This document shows, one piece after another, positions 27,357-37,186 of a DNA stretch of 64,000 nt. Below the pieces are notes generated by a model. The model did not search any database. It had not been told where the DNA came from and saw only the letters and a list, made by a program, of their open reading frames with translations. The stretch is from Rhynchopus euleeides (lineage: Eukaryota > Euglenozoa > Diplonemea > Diplonemida > Diplonemidae): positions 2,046,001 to 2,110,000 of the forward strand of contig OY723289.1 in the NCBI GenBank assembly GCA_963210315.1, in the 5' to 3' direction. A program made the position numbers and the translations under genes. Numbering within the stretch: position 1 is the first letter of the stretch; each line of letters opens with the position of its first letter.

Positions 27357-30327
27357 GCAGCCAGACCTTGTTCAACATAAACAGCAGACAAGAGAGCAGA
27401 ATGGAGTGCGGGGCAGCTGCCGTGTTCCCATAAAAACATCGCACCTCTGGCGCTGCCTGCACGAAAGGGACGGGTAACCTGCAGGTCACCCACAGCAGCC
27501 TACTGCCTACGTTTTATACAAGATCGGCGCCGACGACACGAAAGACTGTTCGATCTGCGGCGCAACAAGAATCTCCAGTGGGAACAGAACTGAGCGGCAA
27601 CAGGATGCAATGCAGGCCCACCTCCGTTGCCCTGCGGCAAGAGCAGTCACATCGATTTCGTTGACAGGGCCTGCTCGCTGGTGTGTGACCACAGCAGATG
27701 GTGAGCTGCCCCACGGCAGAACACCTGGGACGGGGGATGGCTGCGACTGGGCATTACCAAACTCGTCATGATGCAGGACTGCGGACAATTGGTCACCGAG
27801 AGCAAGTATGGCTCCCGCTCAGCTCTCACTGAAGCTGAACCAGATGCAAGTGGTAGGGGGAGGAGGGGATCCCAGGGGAGGACACACCGGTCGGCAACCC
27901 ACGAGGACTGGCCCGTCCCAGTCAACAGAAGAACAAAGCAGGAATACCGACGCACCTAAACGTCATACTGAAGTGTGGGAGGAGGAGGCGAGCACAAAAG
28001 GGCGTCGGCTACCGCACGCCCTTAAAAAAATTTGGGGTTTTTTGGCCTATTTTTGGCCATTTTCCGCTGCATTTGTTTGATTTTGGGTCGGGAAAGGTAT
28101 GGCCAGGAAGTGGGAAAAATTGGGGAAAAAGTCGGAAATTTTCAGGTTTGCCCATATAAACCATGGGTCACAGATTCCGATTTTTGGGTCAGACTCCAAG
28201 TTTGACACAAGGGAAAATAGGCAAAAATTTTCACCTATTTTTGGTCACCTAAGGGGGGGCTTCGCTCCGGGTCACTGACCCAAGCTGACCCAGATTGACC
28301 CGGAGCGAAGCCCCCCATTTTCCTAAGGTGAAAAACCCCAGGGTGACCCAAATTGACCCAAGTTGACCCAAATTGACCCGGAGCGAAGACCCCCACAGGG
28401 TTTCAAAAAATATGGCTTCACGTATGTGAGAGCAGGTGATGCTTGCTCTGCACTACTGCAAAAAGAAACATTGACGTGTGTGTGTGCGTGTCGAAGTTTC
28501 CTTTATTTTCCCGGGAAATTCCAGAGGCAATCGTGGTGATGGGCGGAGTGGGGAGGGGGGGGGGTCCACCCCGCCCTGACAGTTGGCACTTCAAACTTCA
28601 AGGCACCCCCTCCACCCGCACCCGCCCCTCCACTTTGTACAGTACTGTGCATACATATGTTCCATCGCACATGACTCACCAACCCAACGTCTTCACATCA
28701 CCCCTCCCCTTTCCTCCGAACCCCTTCGACGAAATCACAAGCAATCTGAAATGAGTGAGGCTATGCTGTCCTGTGTGCTACTGCCCATATGCAGTGAAGG
28801 TGGCAACGCGTGGCACAGAAATGGGTTGCGTGGTTGCGCTCGTCTTTGACTCCGCCCCTCCCAAGTAGACTCGCGTGGAGGGGGTACTCCAGGTTCCCCC
28901 CTCCAGTTCGCGGGATGTTGGGGGTGGATGTGCATCGGTAAATCATCGGTTTAACTGAAGTGAAATTTGCAAAAGGAAATCACTAGACCGCAAAGAGGGT
29001 ATCTCAGCGTGCGAAACACATATCCTCCGTGGCCCCGCCGAGGGTTGTTAGAGGGGTTGTGTGGAAGCGTCGAACTACAGCACAGCTATACAGCTACACG
29101 GCTGATCACCCCAGCAGAATGATCCGTGCCATAGAGCGCGAGTATCTCAAATTAGGAAGGCGTCAAAATCCTACCGTGTGTTGCCACACAGTGTGGTTTT
29201 GAAGATGCAACTAAGAATGGCATTCTGTCAATGAAGGTGTGGTTATCCAGGCCTTTATGATTTCCCGTCAACGCAACACATAGTGGGGCCTGTCCTGCCC
29301 AGGCCTGGTTTGTGCTGAGGGTGCCAAAAAATAAACCACATGACGATCTGCCTGTGGTGGGCAGACTTTTGTGTGCCGCCAAAACACCGCATCTTCCCGT
29401 CGACATCTTGCCCCTCCCCCCCCGCCCCCCCCCTCAACAATCACCCATCATCTTGCTGCGGCTTGCAGCTTCCATACGTTGCCGACCGATGGATTCACAA
29501 CATTCCATCATCCTGACCCAAATGATTTCATGTTGGTGCCTTCGCTCTGTGGCCTGCTGTGTCAGCCTGGCACAAGGCACCGTGGTCACCCACGACACCC
29601 CTACCCAGTGCGGACGTGTCTAGTGGTGCCGTTCCCCGCCCCTCTGGCAAGCGACTGCAGCTGAGCTCGACGTCGGAAGGGAATCGGGCATTGTTCGATT
29701 GCGTCAATCAAGCAGCAGCGCGGCTGTCACAGCCTAGCGAAGAAGCCAGGCAGAGCCTCGAAGAGAACAGAATGAAAGTTGCGAAGAAGCCTTGTACCCC
29801 CAGAAGCAAAGCGTCCCCCCCGCCCCCCTCTTTTGCGATCAGAGTATCGATTTGACCCAACTCTGTCTCAGGTATCAAATAAAATTATCAATGCAAACGT
29901 GTTGCAGAGGACTGGGGCCCATGCCAATGTGCTTCTTCCGCCACGCAGGAACATGTTTTGTTTTGTTTCCCCCCCCCCCGTCTCATAATACATCATCTGT
30001 GCTGCGTGCGGAGCACATCATGTTCTTCAAGAGGCCTGCTGCTCGTGCTGCGGCTGATTGTCCGCTGCAGCGAATGTGCTACTACAACCTGGAGAGTGAG
30101 AAGGAAATGCTACTCTGGTCACACAAAAGCCTTGACAACTGATGATGGTGCTCAACCTGCTGAACTACCCAACTGACTGGCTCCTTTCCCTACTCTTCAG
30201 CATACTTCTCTGTGCCTGTTTTCGTGCCACAAGGCTGTGAAGTCATCTTACCGAAGTCTCATGACTCCAACTTTTTGTTTCTGTTTCGGATCTTTCGACC
30301 CTCAACACCCACGCACACATTGCACCC

Positions 30328-30825
30328 TTGACAACACTCACGATCCGTAGTTCAAGAAGGCCGCGTGTAGTTGCAGCCTTCTCACAACTTCGTTTGTTCG
30401 TCTTGGTATTGAGGGTTGACATCTACCCTGGCCTGCAGTTGTTTTCCTTTTTGCAGGCCTTTTGTTGTGCCCGTCCCATCTGCTTGCAGTGTAGAACGTA
30501 CCGGTTACCTGATTTTGATCACCACATACGCGCTCTCTGGTATCCACACCAACACAAAACATGGGGCTACCACCACAGGCGAGCTGACAACATGGAAGGC
30601 GAGCGCTGTGGCGAGCAGTCGAACATTTCCATCGAAATGTCAATTCAAATCAGAAAGATTATGAAAGCGAAAGAAAATGTGAGTGCGATAAAAAGGGGTG
30701 CGGCCGGATGGTTCACCAAAAGTACGCACGACGCGTGTACGGAGGACGCAGTGTTGAACCTGTGTGGCAATACCGCTTGGGGGGAGTCGCAAAAAATATG
30801 GAACTTCCGGCGATACCCACTGTGA
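30328..30825 (+). pseudogene. Possible KDZ-type transposase remnant
   Basis: In a frame of 165 codons the segment HIRALWYPHQHKTWGYH, then NMEGERCGEQSN and IQIRKIMKAKEN, resembles the H-x(n)-C/Q ... D/E-G-E-x-x-E-x-W/N ... R-x-M region of Kyakuja-Dileera-Zisupton transposases. The frame begins without a conserved domain start and ends soon after, so any such gene is a remnant. The likeness is short and judged by eye; it may be accidental. Confidence 0.22.
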
Positions 30826-32195
30826 CACGCTCAGAAGCGCAGCAAAGCGAGCCGCAACAGGGAGGCAAACACTGCCAGCCTGGCCCCCCGGCATGGGGTT
30901 TTCCCGCCTCGACTGTTTGAGGCGCAGCAACTGCCGAAACAAAGATAGGGGGCGTCGTTTTGTGCGCAAAAAAATAATCCGGGACAACCAAAACAAAAAC
31001 AACCCTCCCCACCCCACCCCTGGCAGCCTTGCTGTGGTGGGACTGGGAGAGTCTTCCTGTTGCCCGAAGCGCTTCCCGCTATCGTTCCTGCTGGGGTACA
31101 ACCTCATGGGGCTTTCGAGCGAACGCCGCCAGCACCTACCACTTTGCAGAGAGAAAAGACATGACATTTAGCCTGCGAACGGCACACATCCCTCGCAGAC
31201 AGCTGGGCAGATGCAGATGTTTGCCGCCCCACTGGCCACTCCATGGCAAACATTCACGTTTGGAACACCCCCTTATACGCACGGAAAAGAAAGAAGCGAG
31301 CAAATGCAATTGTCAGAGTAGGGTGGACCCTATGCTATTCTGGGCCGATTTCGTCAATACTGTCTCTCGGAGAACAGCAAATTGAAGGGGTGGGGGGGGG
31401 GGGAGACTTGGAGCGGGGAGGGGAACGGGGCATTGTTTTGTGGTTCTGGGAACTGCGACAGAAAACAGGCAAAAACCCAACGCGGTTGTTGCGGGGGGGG
31501 GGGGGGTGATGAAACTAAGTTCAAGGCCCCTCCCCAAGAGAAGAAAATACCCCCACACCCCCTGCCCAGAACACATTCGTCAGATCTGCAGCGACGCGAG
31601 GGAGCTGCTCATGATCACACGCGGGGTGACAAAAGGACACACTGGTGTGGCCATCAAAAAAAAGGTTTGATTTGGAATATTTTCTTGGGGAGGCGGGGAG
31701 GTGGGGAAGACGTTGAAAAAAGTGCTGTTTTCCAGCCACACCACATAATGTACGCAGGAAGAGAAATGACGAGAGCATGTTGCAGTGGAGGTGGTGTGAT
31801 GAGCTGTGTCTGATTTGTTGACAACATGTGTGACATGCTCCGGTTGGACGCCGGACGCCAGAGACCTACGGGAACCGACGATCCTCTGGCACGTCCTCCC
31901 GCAGCAGGTGCCACTTCATACCGTCTCTGATAACAGATAACAGATAAACAGCGTTGTGGTGGTGCCGCAATTGGACCTGTTTTCAACGCGACGTTCTTTT
32001 GTCTTTTTCTGCGACAAGCACAGTGTTCCCGCTAAGGCCGATGGGCCGGTCATTTTTGTTTTTGGGATTTTTGGATTTTTTTTTTCCCCCCTTCCCGTTC
32101 AGTGAAAATTTTTCTCGAGCGCGCTTCGCGCGCCCGAGACTACGCGGGAGATGGCCAGTATCGCAAGAAAGACTTGCGAGACAGGCACACGCGAC

Positions 32196-32251
32196 AGGGG
32201 GGGTCTGGGGGGCGGAGCCCCCCAGCCGCCGGAGGCCACGGTAGTGAGCAT
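32196..32251 (-). repeat. Dispersed G/C hairpin motif, copy 6
   Basis: Preceded on the top strand by a G/C-rich hairpin CTCGAGCGCGC/GCGCGCCCGAG (32114-32138). The extension GTGTGCCTGTCTCGC on its far side is shared with copies 3 and 4. Confidence 0.8.
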
Positions 32252-32330
32252 TCGTTCTGCAGGGCGACAGATTTTGAGCATAGGCTGCTTCCATCTTCCT
32301 GGGCGGCTTTCGAATCTAGATTCCACAAGA

Positions 32331-32383
32331 GGGGGTCTGGGGGGCGGAGCCCCCTAGCCGCCGGAGGCCACGGTAGTGAACAT
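32331..32383 (-). repeat. Dispersed G/C hairpin motif, copy 7
   Basis: Lies 80 nt from copy 6 in the same orientation, the same paired arrangement as copies 3 and 4. Confidence 0.8.
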
Positions 32384-32616
32384 TTGTTCCTTGCACATCC
32401 CATCATTGCCCGCCTCTTTTTGAGATTCGCTTAGTGGGTTCACCTGCATCTTGAAGTCGCAGCTCTTCCCACAAGAGGGATGTTCCTCCGACATGGGTTG
32501 TTAACATGCCAGGCCTGGTGCCAGCTGCAGTGGATGTCCAGTAATCTCCGACATTTTCCTGCAGCTGCTACGCGAGGACACCTGAAGTATCACAATTGCT
32601 CTGTATTGTTTCAGTG

Positions 32617-32791
32617 GCCAGTCAGGTTTGTAGTGGGGGCTTCGCCCCCACCACAAACCTGACTGGCCCACCTGCCCAGGACCCACCAGTCAGATATGAC
32701 CGGTCATATATGACCGACCCCCCCTCCGGTCATATATGACCGGCACGTTTTTCGGACCCCTTTTTTTTGGTCATATATGACCGGTTTTTTT
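32617..32791. repeat. Hairpin followed by four TCATATATGA palindromes
   Basis: 32617-32668 is a hairpin whose arms of about 24 nt (GGCCAGTCAGGTTTGT and its inverse) meet at GGGGGCTTCGCCCCC. It is followed by (C)GGTCATATATGACCGG-type palindromes at about 32692, 32702, 32733 and 32768, with short C-rich spacers. This could be the remains of a small foldback element or a protein-binding array. Confidence 0.6.
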
Positions 32792-34369
32792 CTTAGCGGG
32801 AGCACTGGACAAGCACAATGTGCTCCCACCGATTGTGTCAGAGATCTCAAAAGGTTGCATATGGCTTGGCTCACCTCACGAATGTGTTGCGGCCAGACGG
32901 TATTCTTATTTGCACAAACCCCAAACAAGAAAGAGGCTCAGCGGTCACCACCCCTGCTGCCTCATGGAAGTCAAGATGTGTGTGCAGTGCGACCACACAT
33001 CAAACTAACCAAAGAGCAGGTCCGCTACAGTCACTTGTCCTACACTTTAACGCAACAACATGCATGTGCTTGCAGCTTCAGGGCGTCCAACGCAAGCCCT
33101 CAGAGAAAACCGTTTTGCATGTGGGGGTTGTGCATGAAGCCTTTTTGGTGTCAGGAAGCTTGACACAGAAAGGGCGAACCACCGACCAACAAGGCAGTAA
33201 ATATGCACACATGCAAATGGAACCAGGCGGATCTGAACCTCAGGGACCGAGATTGTGAATCATGAACACAAAAAAAAAGTGAATATAACGACACCGAGGG
33301 CCCGGCGAACCGATGGCAAGAAAACGGAGGTTGTCCAACGTAATCCCCCGGCATTGCTGGGGGGTGTATTCCCCGTTGTTCTGGCGAGAGAGGGTGGGAG
33401 GTGGGGTTGGGGGGGGGAAATCCGAAAAATGAAGTCTTCTGAAAAAAAAAGTCCGAACTCCGTGCCTCCAATAAGCGAACAATTAAGTGCTGGTGGATGG
33501 GCGTCAGATGCGGGCGGGGGTGGTATTTGAGATACCACGCATGTCGACAGGACACCACATCCCCACCCCCACACACCCACCCTCGCATCATTGCACCGAT
33601 GATCTTGCTCCTGCTCTTCACTTCAACACCTCTTTTTTGTGTGTGCGTTGCATGAGGCTGTCAGGCCAGAACCGCATTGGGGATCACACGGGCCATTCCA
33701 TTTCCTCCGCGTCGAGAATGCGAAAAATGGACACGCCCTCTCTTGGTTTGACACCCACTCCTGGCATCACCCCACCCACCCACCCACCCACCCACCACCA
33801 CCTTGCAGTACGGGTTTCCCGACACTACACACAAGACCTACGTCGCCCGTACCCTCCTACATCTGCCGGTATCTCAGCTGCGCAGGACACGCTCTCAACG
33901 GAGTCCAAACGCTGCCAGTGTGACAAGCCGGCTTTGACGATTATCGTTTCTCCCCAGTGATACCCTCTGCACGTAGAAACGCAAAGAATCCACGGCAGCA
34001 GCTGTGTGTCCCCCTGATTTGCCTCTTGGCTCCTCACCCTCTCTCCCTCTCTCTCTATATCTCTGAACAAGGCACACTTCTTCGGAAGCTGCTTCTTCGA
34101 CCGCTCATTAGGTGTTTACTCCCATTGCCCCATCCGGGCAAAAAGCGAAAGAACTGAAGGTTTAAACACATCAACCCCCCGACACTCCGCCCCCCCCGCT
34201 TGCCTTGAGTCAAACGTCAAACACCCCACCCCCCCACACCCGCCTCTTCCTTTCTTCTCAGGAGGGCTCTGTGTAAAGTTATCCTTCCGGTCTGCCTCTC
34301 GACACCTCTCGACGAGCGCTCTCTCTCCGAGCCCCTCTCCCTCACGCCAAGAGAATCAAGTAGAGGCAC

Positions 34370-34412
34370 TTTTCTTCTTCTCCATTCCCCCCCGTTCTCT
34401 CTCTCTCCAAAG
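34370..34412 (+). promoter_or_regulatory. Pyrimidine tract and AG directly upstream of the zinc finger start
   Basis: A C/T-only stretch of about 35 nt ends CTCTCTCTCCAAAG immediately before ATG. As with the cyclase and ARMC1-like genes, this looks like a splice acceptor abutting the start codon. Confidence 0.4.
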
Positions 34413-35477
34413 ATGATTCCGAATCACGATGCGGCTGCCCAGATGGCGCAATCGCTTGCCGAGTTTTCGGCGGCTTTTGCCTCGCAGGGAAGCGGGTCGT
34501 CGCAGGCGGTTCACGAGCAGTACCCTGAGGCCGACCCCCTGACAATGCACAAGCTGGAGAGCCTGATGGGCGGGTGCGAGTTTGACACCGCCAGCAGCTC
34601 GAAGTGCGACGAGAAGTCCTCTGAGGACATGGAGTTCCCGCCCATGACGGAGGAGGAGAAGCTGCGCCACGCTGTCGACATGTTCCGCCAGCGCCTCCTG
34701 CGCAAGGCCTACCGCCCTGTGGCTGGGCCGTACACAGCAGACAGCCCTCCTCTCTCAGGCGAGGTGAGGCAGTGCGAGAGTGACTTCATCGACATCGTGC
34801 GCAGCACCCTCACCGGGGGCCCTGTGGAGTGCGTGCAGTGGAGCAAGCAGTGCGCCATGTTCTCCGACCAGTGGCCCCACGTCAGCCACTGGCTCCACCC
34901 GGGGCGCCTTGCGTACTTCCTGTCGACCACCCTGAATGTGAAGTTCACAGGCAGGCTGATGGTCAGCCAGCCGAAGGAGCGCCTCACCGTGCGTGCCAAG
35001 AAGTACCGTTGCGTGGAGTGCGACGTGGTGTGCAACTCCCTGCGCCAGTACACCGTGCATGAGAAGGGCAGGAAGCACCAGGAGAACCTGCGCATCGTGC
35101 AGATGACGGCACACAGGAAGGGGGGTGTGTACATCTCCCGCTCCCCGCTCCCCCTCAACGGGGACACGGCTCCGGATGTCTACTACGCGCCGCTCAACCC
35201 CGAATACTCTGAGCACAAGAACGGGTCGACAGCCAGCGCTTCGGGGTCCGCACAGCGCGCCCGCCTCGAGGCCCTTGCTGGCGAAGCCATGCAGGGCCAC
35301 CCTGATGCACTGAGCGGCGACTTCGCTTTCGAGTCGACCCGCAAAACAGCCGAGTCGGTTGACCTGTCGTGCTCCTCGTCGCAGGCGACCCACCCGTCGC
35401 AGTCTACACAGGAGCACGACCTCCTTGGCCTGCTTGAGTCCCTCCTCCCTCCAGAGTTCTGCGCTGACGAGTACTGA
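34413..35477 (+). CDS. U1/matrin-type C2H2 zinc finger protein
   Basis: A 354-residue intronless frame. One zinc finger is clear: C200-x2-C203-x12-H216-x5-H222 in KYRCVECDVVCNSLRQYTVH followed by EKGRKH, the spacing of the U1-like/matrin class that binds structured or double-stranded RNA in many eukaryotes. The region before it (about 80-195) is helical with conserved-looking Trp and His; the C-terminal third is Ser/Thr-rich and probably disordered. The start at 34413 follows a long pyrimidine tract ending CCAAAG. Codon use is strongly G/C-ending like the cyclase. RNA processing is a reasonable guess; the exact homologue is not recognised. Confidence 0.75.
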   Translation: MIPNHDAAAQMAQSLAEFSAAFASQGSGSSQAVHEQYPEADPLTMHKLESLMGGCEFDTASSSKCDEKSSEDMEFPPMTEEEKLRHAVDMFRQRLLRKAYRPVAGPYTADSPPLSGEVRQCESDFIDIVRSTLTGGPVECVQWSKQCAMFSDQWPHVSHWLHPGRLAYFLSTTLNVKFTGRLMVSQPKERLTVRAKKYRCVECDVVCNSLRQYTVHEKGRKHQENLRIVQMTAHRKGGVYISRSPLPLNGDTAPDVYYAPLNPEYSEHKNGSTASASGSAQRARLEALAGEAMQGHPDALSGDFAFESTRKTAESVDLSCSSSQATHPSQSTQEHDLLGLLESLLPPEFCADEY

Positions 35478-36027
35478 ATGAAGTTATCCGAGAAGAGTGT
35501 TGATTGAATCGAGGAGGACATCACGGTGACATGGGGGTGGGGTGGGGGGGTAGGGTCGCGTCTACCCAACCGGGTGGGGAGGGGTCGATAGGCTGTGCAG
35601 CAGCTCCACGCCGAGCACCTTTTTGTCTGCCCAGCACTACAAGAGAACCCTCTATTGCCCGCCACCACCCACCCCCACCACCCCCTCCTGCGCGGCTTTG
35701 CTATCGTATCACATGGAAACCGCACCCCCCCCACCCCCACCCCCACTTCCCCACCCCACCCCTCTTATCCATCCTAATGCCCTGCCCCCATCATCCCATT
35801 CCCTTCCGTTCTGTCACGTCCACTTCCCTCACACACTGCCCCCCCCCCCCTCCTCCCGGCCCCCCCCCCCCCCCGGCTCCGGACTTCACCTTCTGAGACG
35901 CATTACTTCCCCCTCGCCGTCGTGTTATGCCAGTCCCAATGTTATGTCAATTGATATGTCCTCCCCGTCTGACCCACCCTCCACCTCACCACCTCACCCA
36001 CGCCTTCCCACACGCCCCCCCCCCCCC
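35478..36027. other. C-rich intergenic DNA, no gene seen
   Basis: Runs of 9-16 C at 35841-35874 and 36015-36027. The last run is the target into which the next element inserted. Confidence 0.5.
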
Positions 36028-36029
36028 TA

Positions 36030-37184
36030 GGGGTGGGTCACTGCACCTAAAAAAGCGTGTACATTGGCCAAATTTTGAGAAACGAGTTTTTGACCCTCAA
36101 AAGGTGATTCTGCTGGCAGAAAGTGCCCAATATACTCCGGAAACTCAATTCCGCCCACTCCCAGGGGGTGGTATGCCCCCGACGATGCCTTTTTTAGCAA
36201 CTAAATTTTTTGGGACAGAACTTGTACCTGAGGCTATTTGTGCAGTCTGTTTATTTCCGCTGGTACCCTTTGTATCACCCTCTGGGACTGCCAGCGGCGC
36301 CGGATGGCCCTCGGGAGGTCCGTCCGTAGTTCTGGGACATGAACTGCGTCCTACATAACGTCTTGCTCGTCCGCGAGAGCAATCAGATCTGGTTTCCTCT
36401 TCCTTTGAGAGACTGGCCCGTATCTCAACTGTGGATTCCGTCGACCCCCTCAATCCAGACATTTGTGGCTCCCAATCAGCCTCAACTTTGACAATGCAGA
36501 CATGCCTGAGGATTTCCCGACAATACCGTTGAGCAGAAGTTGGGGCTGGAAGCTGAGACGGGCAAATCTTGCGCTTCTGCTGAGCGCTATTTCTGGGCCA
36601 TTTCTTGTACCCGTGCCTGCTGTACCAGGTGCCTGTTCCAGTCCGCTGCCTCCCATCAGAGGAGGCATCTGAGACTCTCGTATGGCGTCCCTGTACCACA
36701 TGCTCACAGGTGAGGCACCACACCCAAGGACGCGCTCCCTGGCAACGGATGCACCGTGCCACAGACCCAGCTGCCGTAAGCTCCCGAAGAACAGCGTCAA
36801 ACGGGACACGAACTGTACCATACTGCTCCCACAACTTTTCCTGGTGCAATCACCTCACATTGGCGTGCCTTTTGGCCTCTGGAGGGCACCGAGAAGCTGT
36901 TATGTTTCAGAACAATCAACGACAACAGTTCTTCTGTGCATCTGGCAGGTTGAGGTGTGGTTGCTCTGCTTGATGTGTCCTGTGGAGTGCAGCCCAGGTA
37001 CAAGTTCTGTCCCAAAAATTTTGATTGCTAAAAACGGCATCGTCGGGGGCATACCACCCCCTGGGAGTGGGCGGAATTGAGTTTCCGGAGTATATTGGGC
37101 ACTTTCTGCCAGCAGAATCACCTTTTTAGGGTCAAAAACGCACATCTCAAAAATTGGCCAATGTTTCCCCCAGTGACCCACCCC
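36030..37184. mobile_element. Long-inverted-repeat TA element 1 in a poly-C tract (1155 bp)
   Basis: Begins GGGGTGGGTCACTG and ends with the exact inverse, flanked by TA (36028-36029, 37185-37186), inside a run of C. The inverted arms are about 190-200 bp (36030-36230 and 36998-37184). The central 770 bp encodes a zinc-ribbon-like protein on the minus strand. Closely related to element 2 (39994-41151), whose subterminal regions match while the outermost 14 bases differ. Confidence 0.88.
36145..36849 (-). CDS. Zinc-ribbon protein of TA element 1, unrecognised
   Basis: A frame of 234 codons within the unique centre; its 3' end runs into the left arm. It contains CIRCQGARPWVWCLTC (C-x2-C-x8-C-x2-C), a credible zinc ribbon, followed eight residues later by His. 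A basic segment (RHGYKKWPRNSAQQKRK) comes next and a Glu/Ser-rich C-terminal half ends it. The nearest relative is in element 2, where the same protein is frameshifted. It may be a transposition protein, but no catalytic D-D-E/D motif can be assigned. The exact start is uncertain. Confidence 0.4.
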   Translation of the reverse strand: MHQEKLWEQYGTVRVPFDAVLRELTAAGSVARCIRCQGARPWVWCLTCEHVVQGRHTRVSDASSDGRQRTGTGTWYSRHGYKKWPRNSAQQKRKICPSQLPAPTSAQRYCREILRHVCIVKVEADWEPQMSGLRGSTESTVEIRASLSKEEETRSDCSRGRARRYVGRSSCPRTTDGPPEGHPAPLAVPEGDTKGTSGNKQTAQIASGTSSVPKNLVAKKGIVGGIPPPGSGRN

Positions 37185-37186
37185 TA

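Larger units (their letters stand above)
26254..28394. mobile_element. 2.1-kb element with GGGGGTCTTCGCTCC ends
   Basis: Perfect 15-bp terminal inverted repeats, flanked by a 3-bp target duplication ACA (26251-26253, 28395-28397). The empty site is visible in element C copy b at 61541-61547. Near the right end the same GCTTCGCTCC sequence recurs as a longer hairpin (28255-28313), surrounded by repeated TTGACCC units. The 3-bp duplication fits several superfamilies (PIF/Harbinger, CACTA). No intact transposase; around 27530-27640 a frame with CSICG and AHLRC could be a finger remnant. Confidence 0.82.
22122..28400. mobile_element. Element C, copy a: outermost of five nested transposons
   Basis: The inverted ends CCCTGTGCCTGGAATTTTG (22122 onward) and CAAAATTCCAGGCACAGGG (26236-26253 plus 28395-28400) enclose about 1.13 kb of element sequence, once the insertions 22385-25385 and 26254-28394 are removed. 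An uninterrupted copy of matching length (1135 bp) lies at 60413-61547 with unrelated flanks, so this is a dispersed transposon and not a segmental duplication. TTCAAA abuts the left end and TTTCAAA the right end in both copies, a possible target preference or duplication. Superfamily not assigned. Confidence 0.8.
28401..34412. other. 6-kb region with no confidently supported gene
   Basis: Poly-C/G runs and short frames dominate. Two stretches look more protein-like than the rest: about 29640-29810 (a helical Glu/Arg/Ala-rich peptide with ARLSQPSEEARQSLEEN) and 30480-30670 (possible transposase remnant, listed separately). Two inward-facing hairpins and several palindromes occur at 32.1-32.8 kb. 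From 34250 the top strand becomes a pyrimidine-rich leader of the zinc finger gene. Confidence 0.45.

Noticed and set aside
22122..28400. Segmental duplication linking 22-28 kb with 60-61.5 kb
   Set aside because: The shared part begins and ends at inverted repeats and the flanks are unrelated, so it is a dispersed transposon.
36145..36849. piggyBac-type transposase suggested by the C-x2-C-x8-C-x2-C ribbon
   Set aside because: The target is TA and not TTAA, the protein is too short and no catalytic Asp set can be placed.
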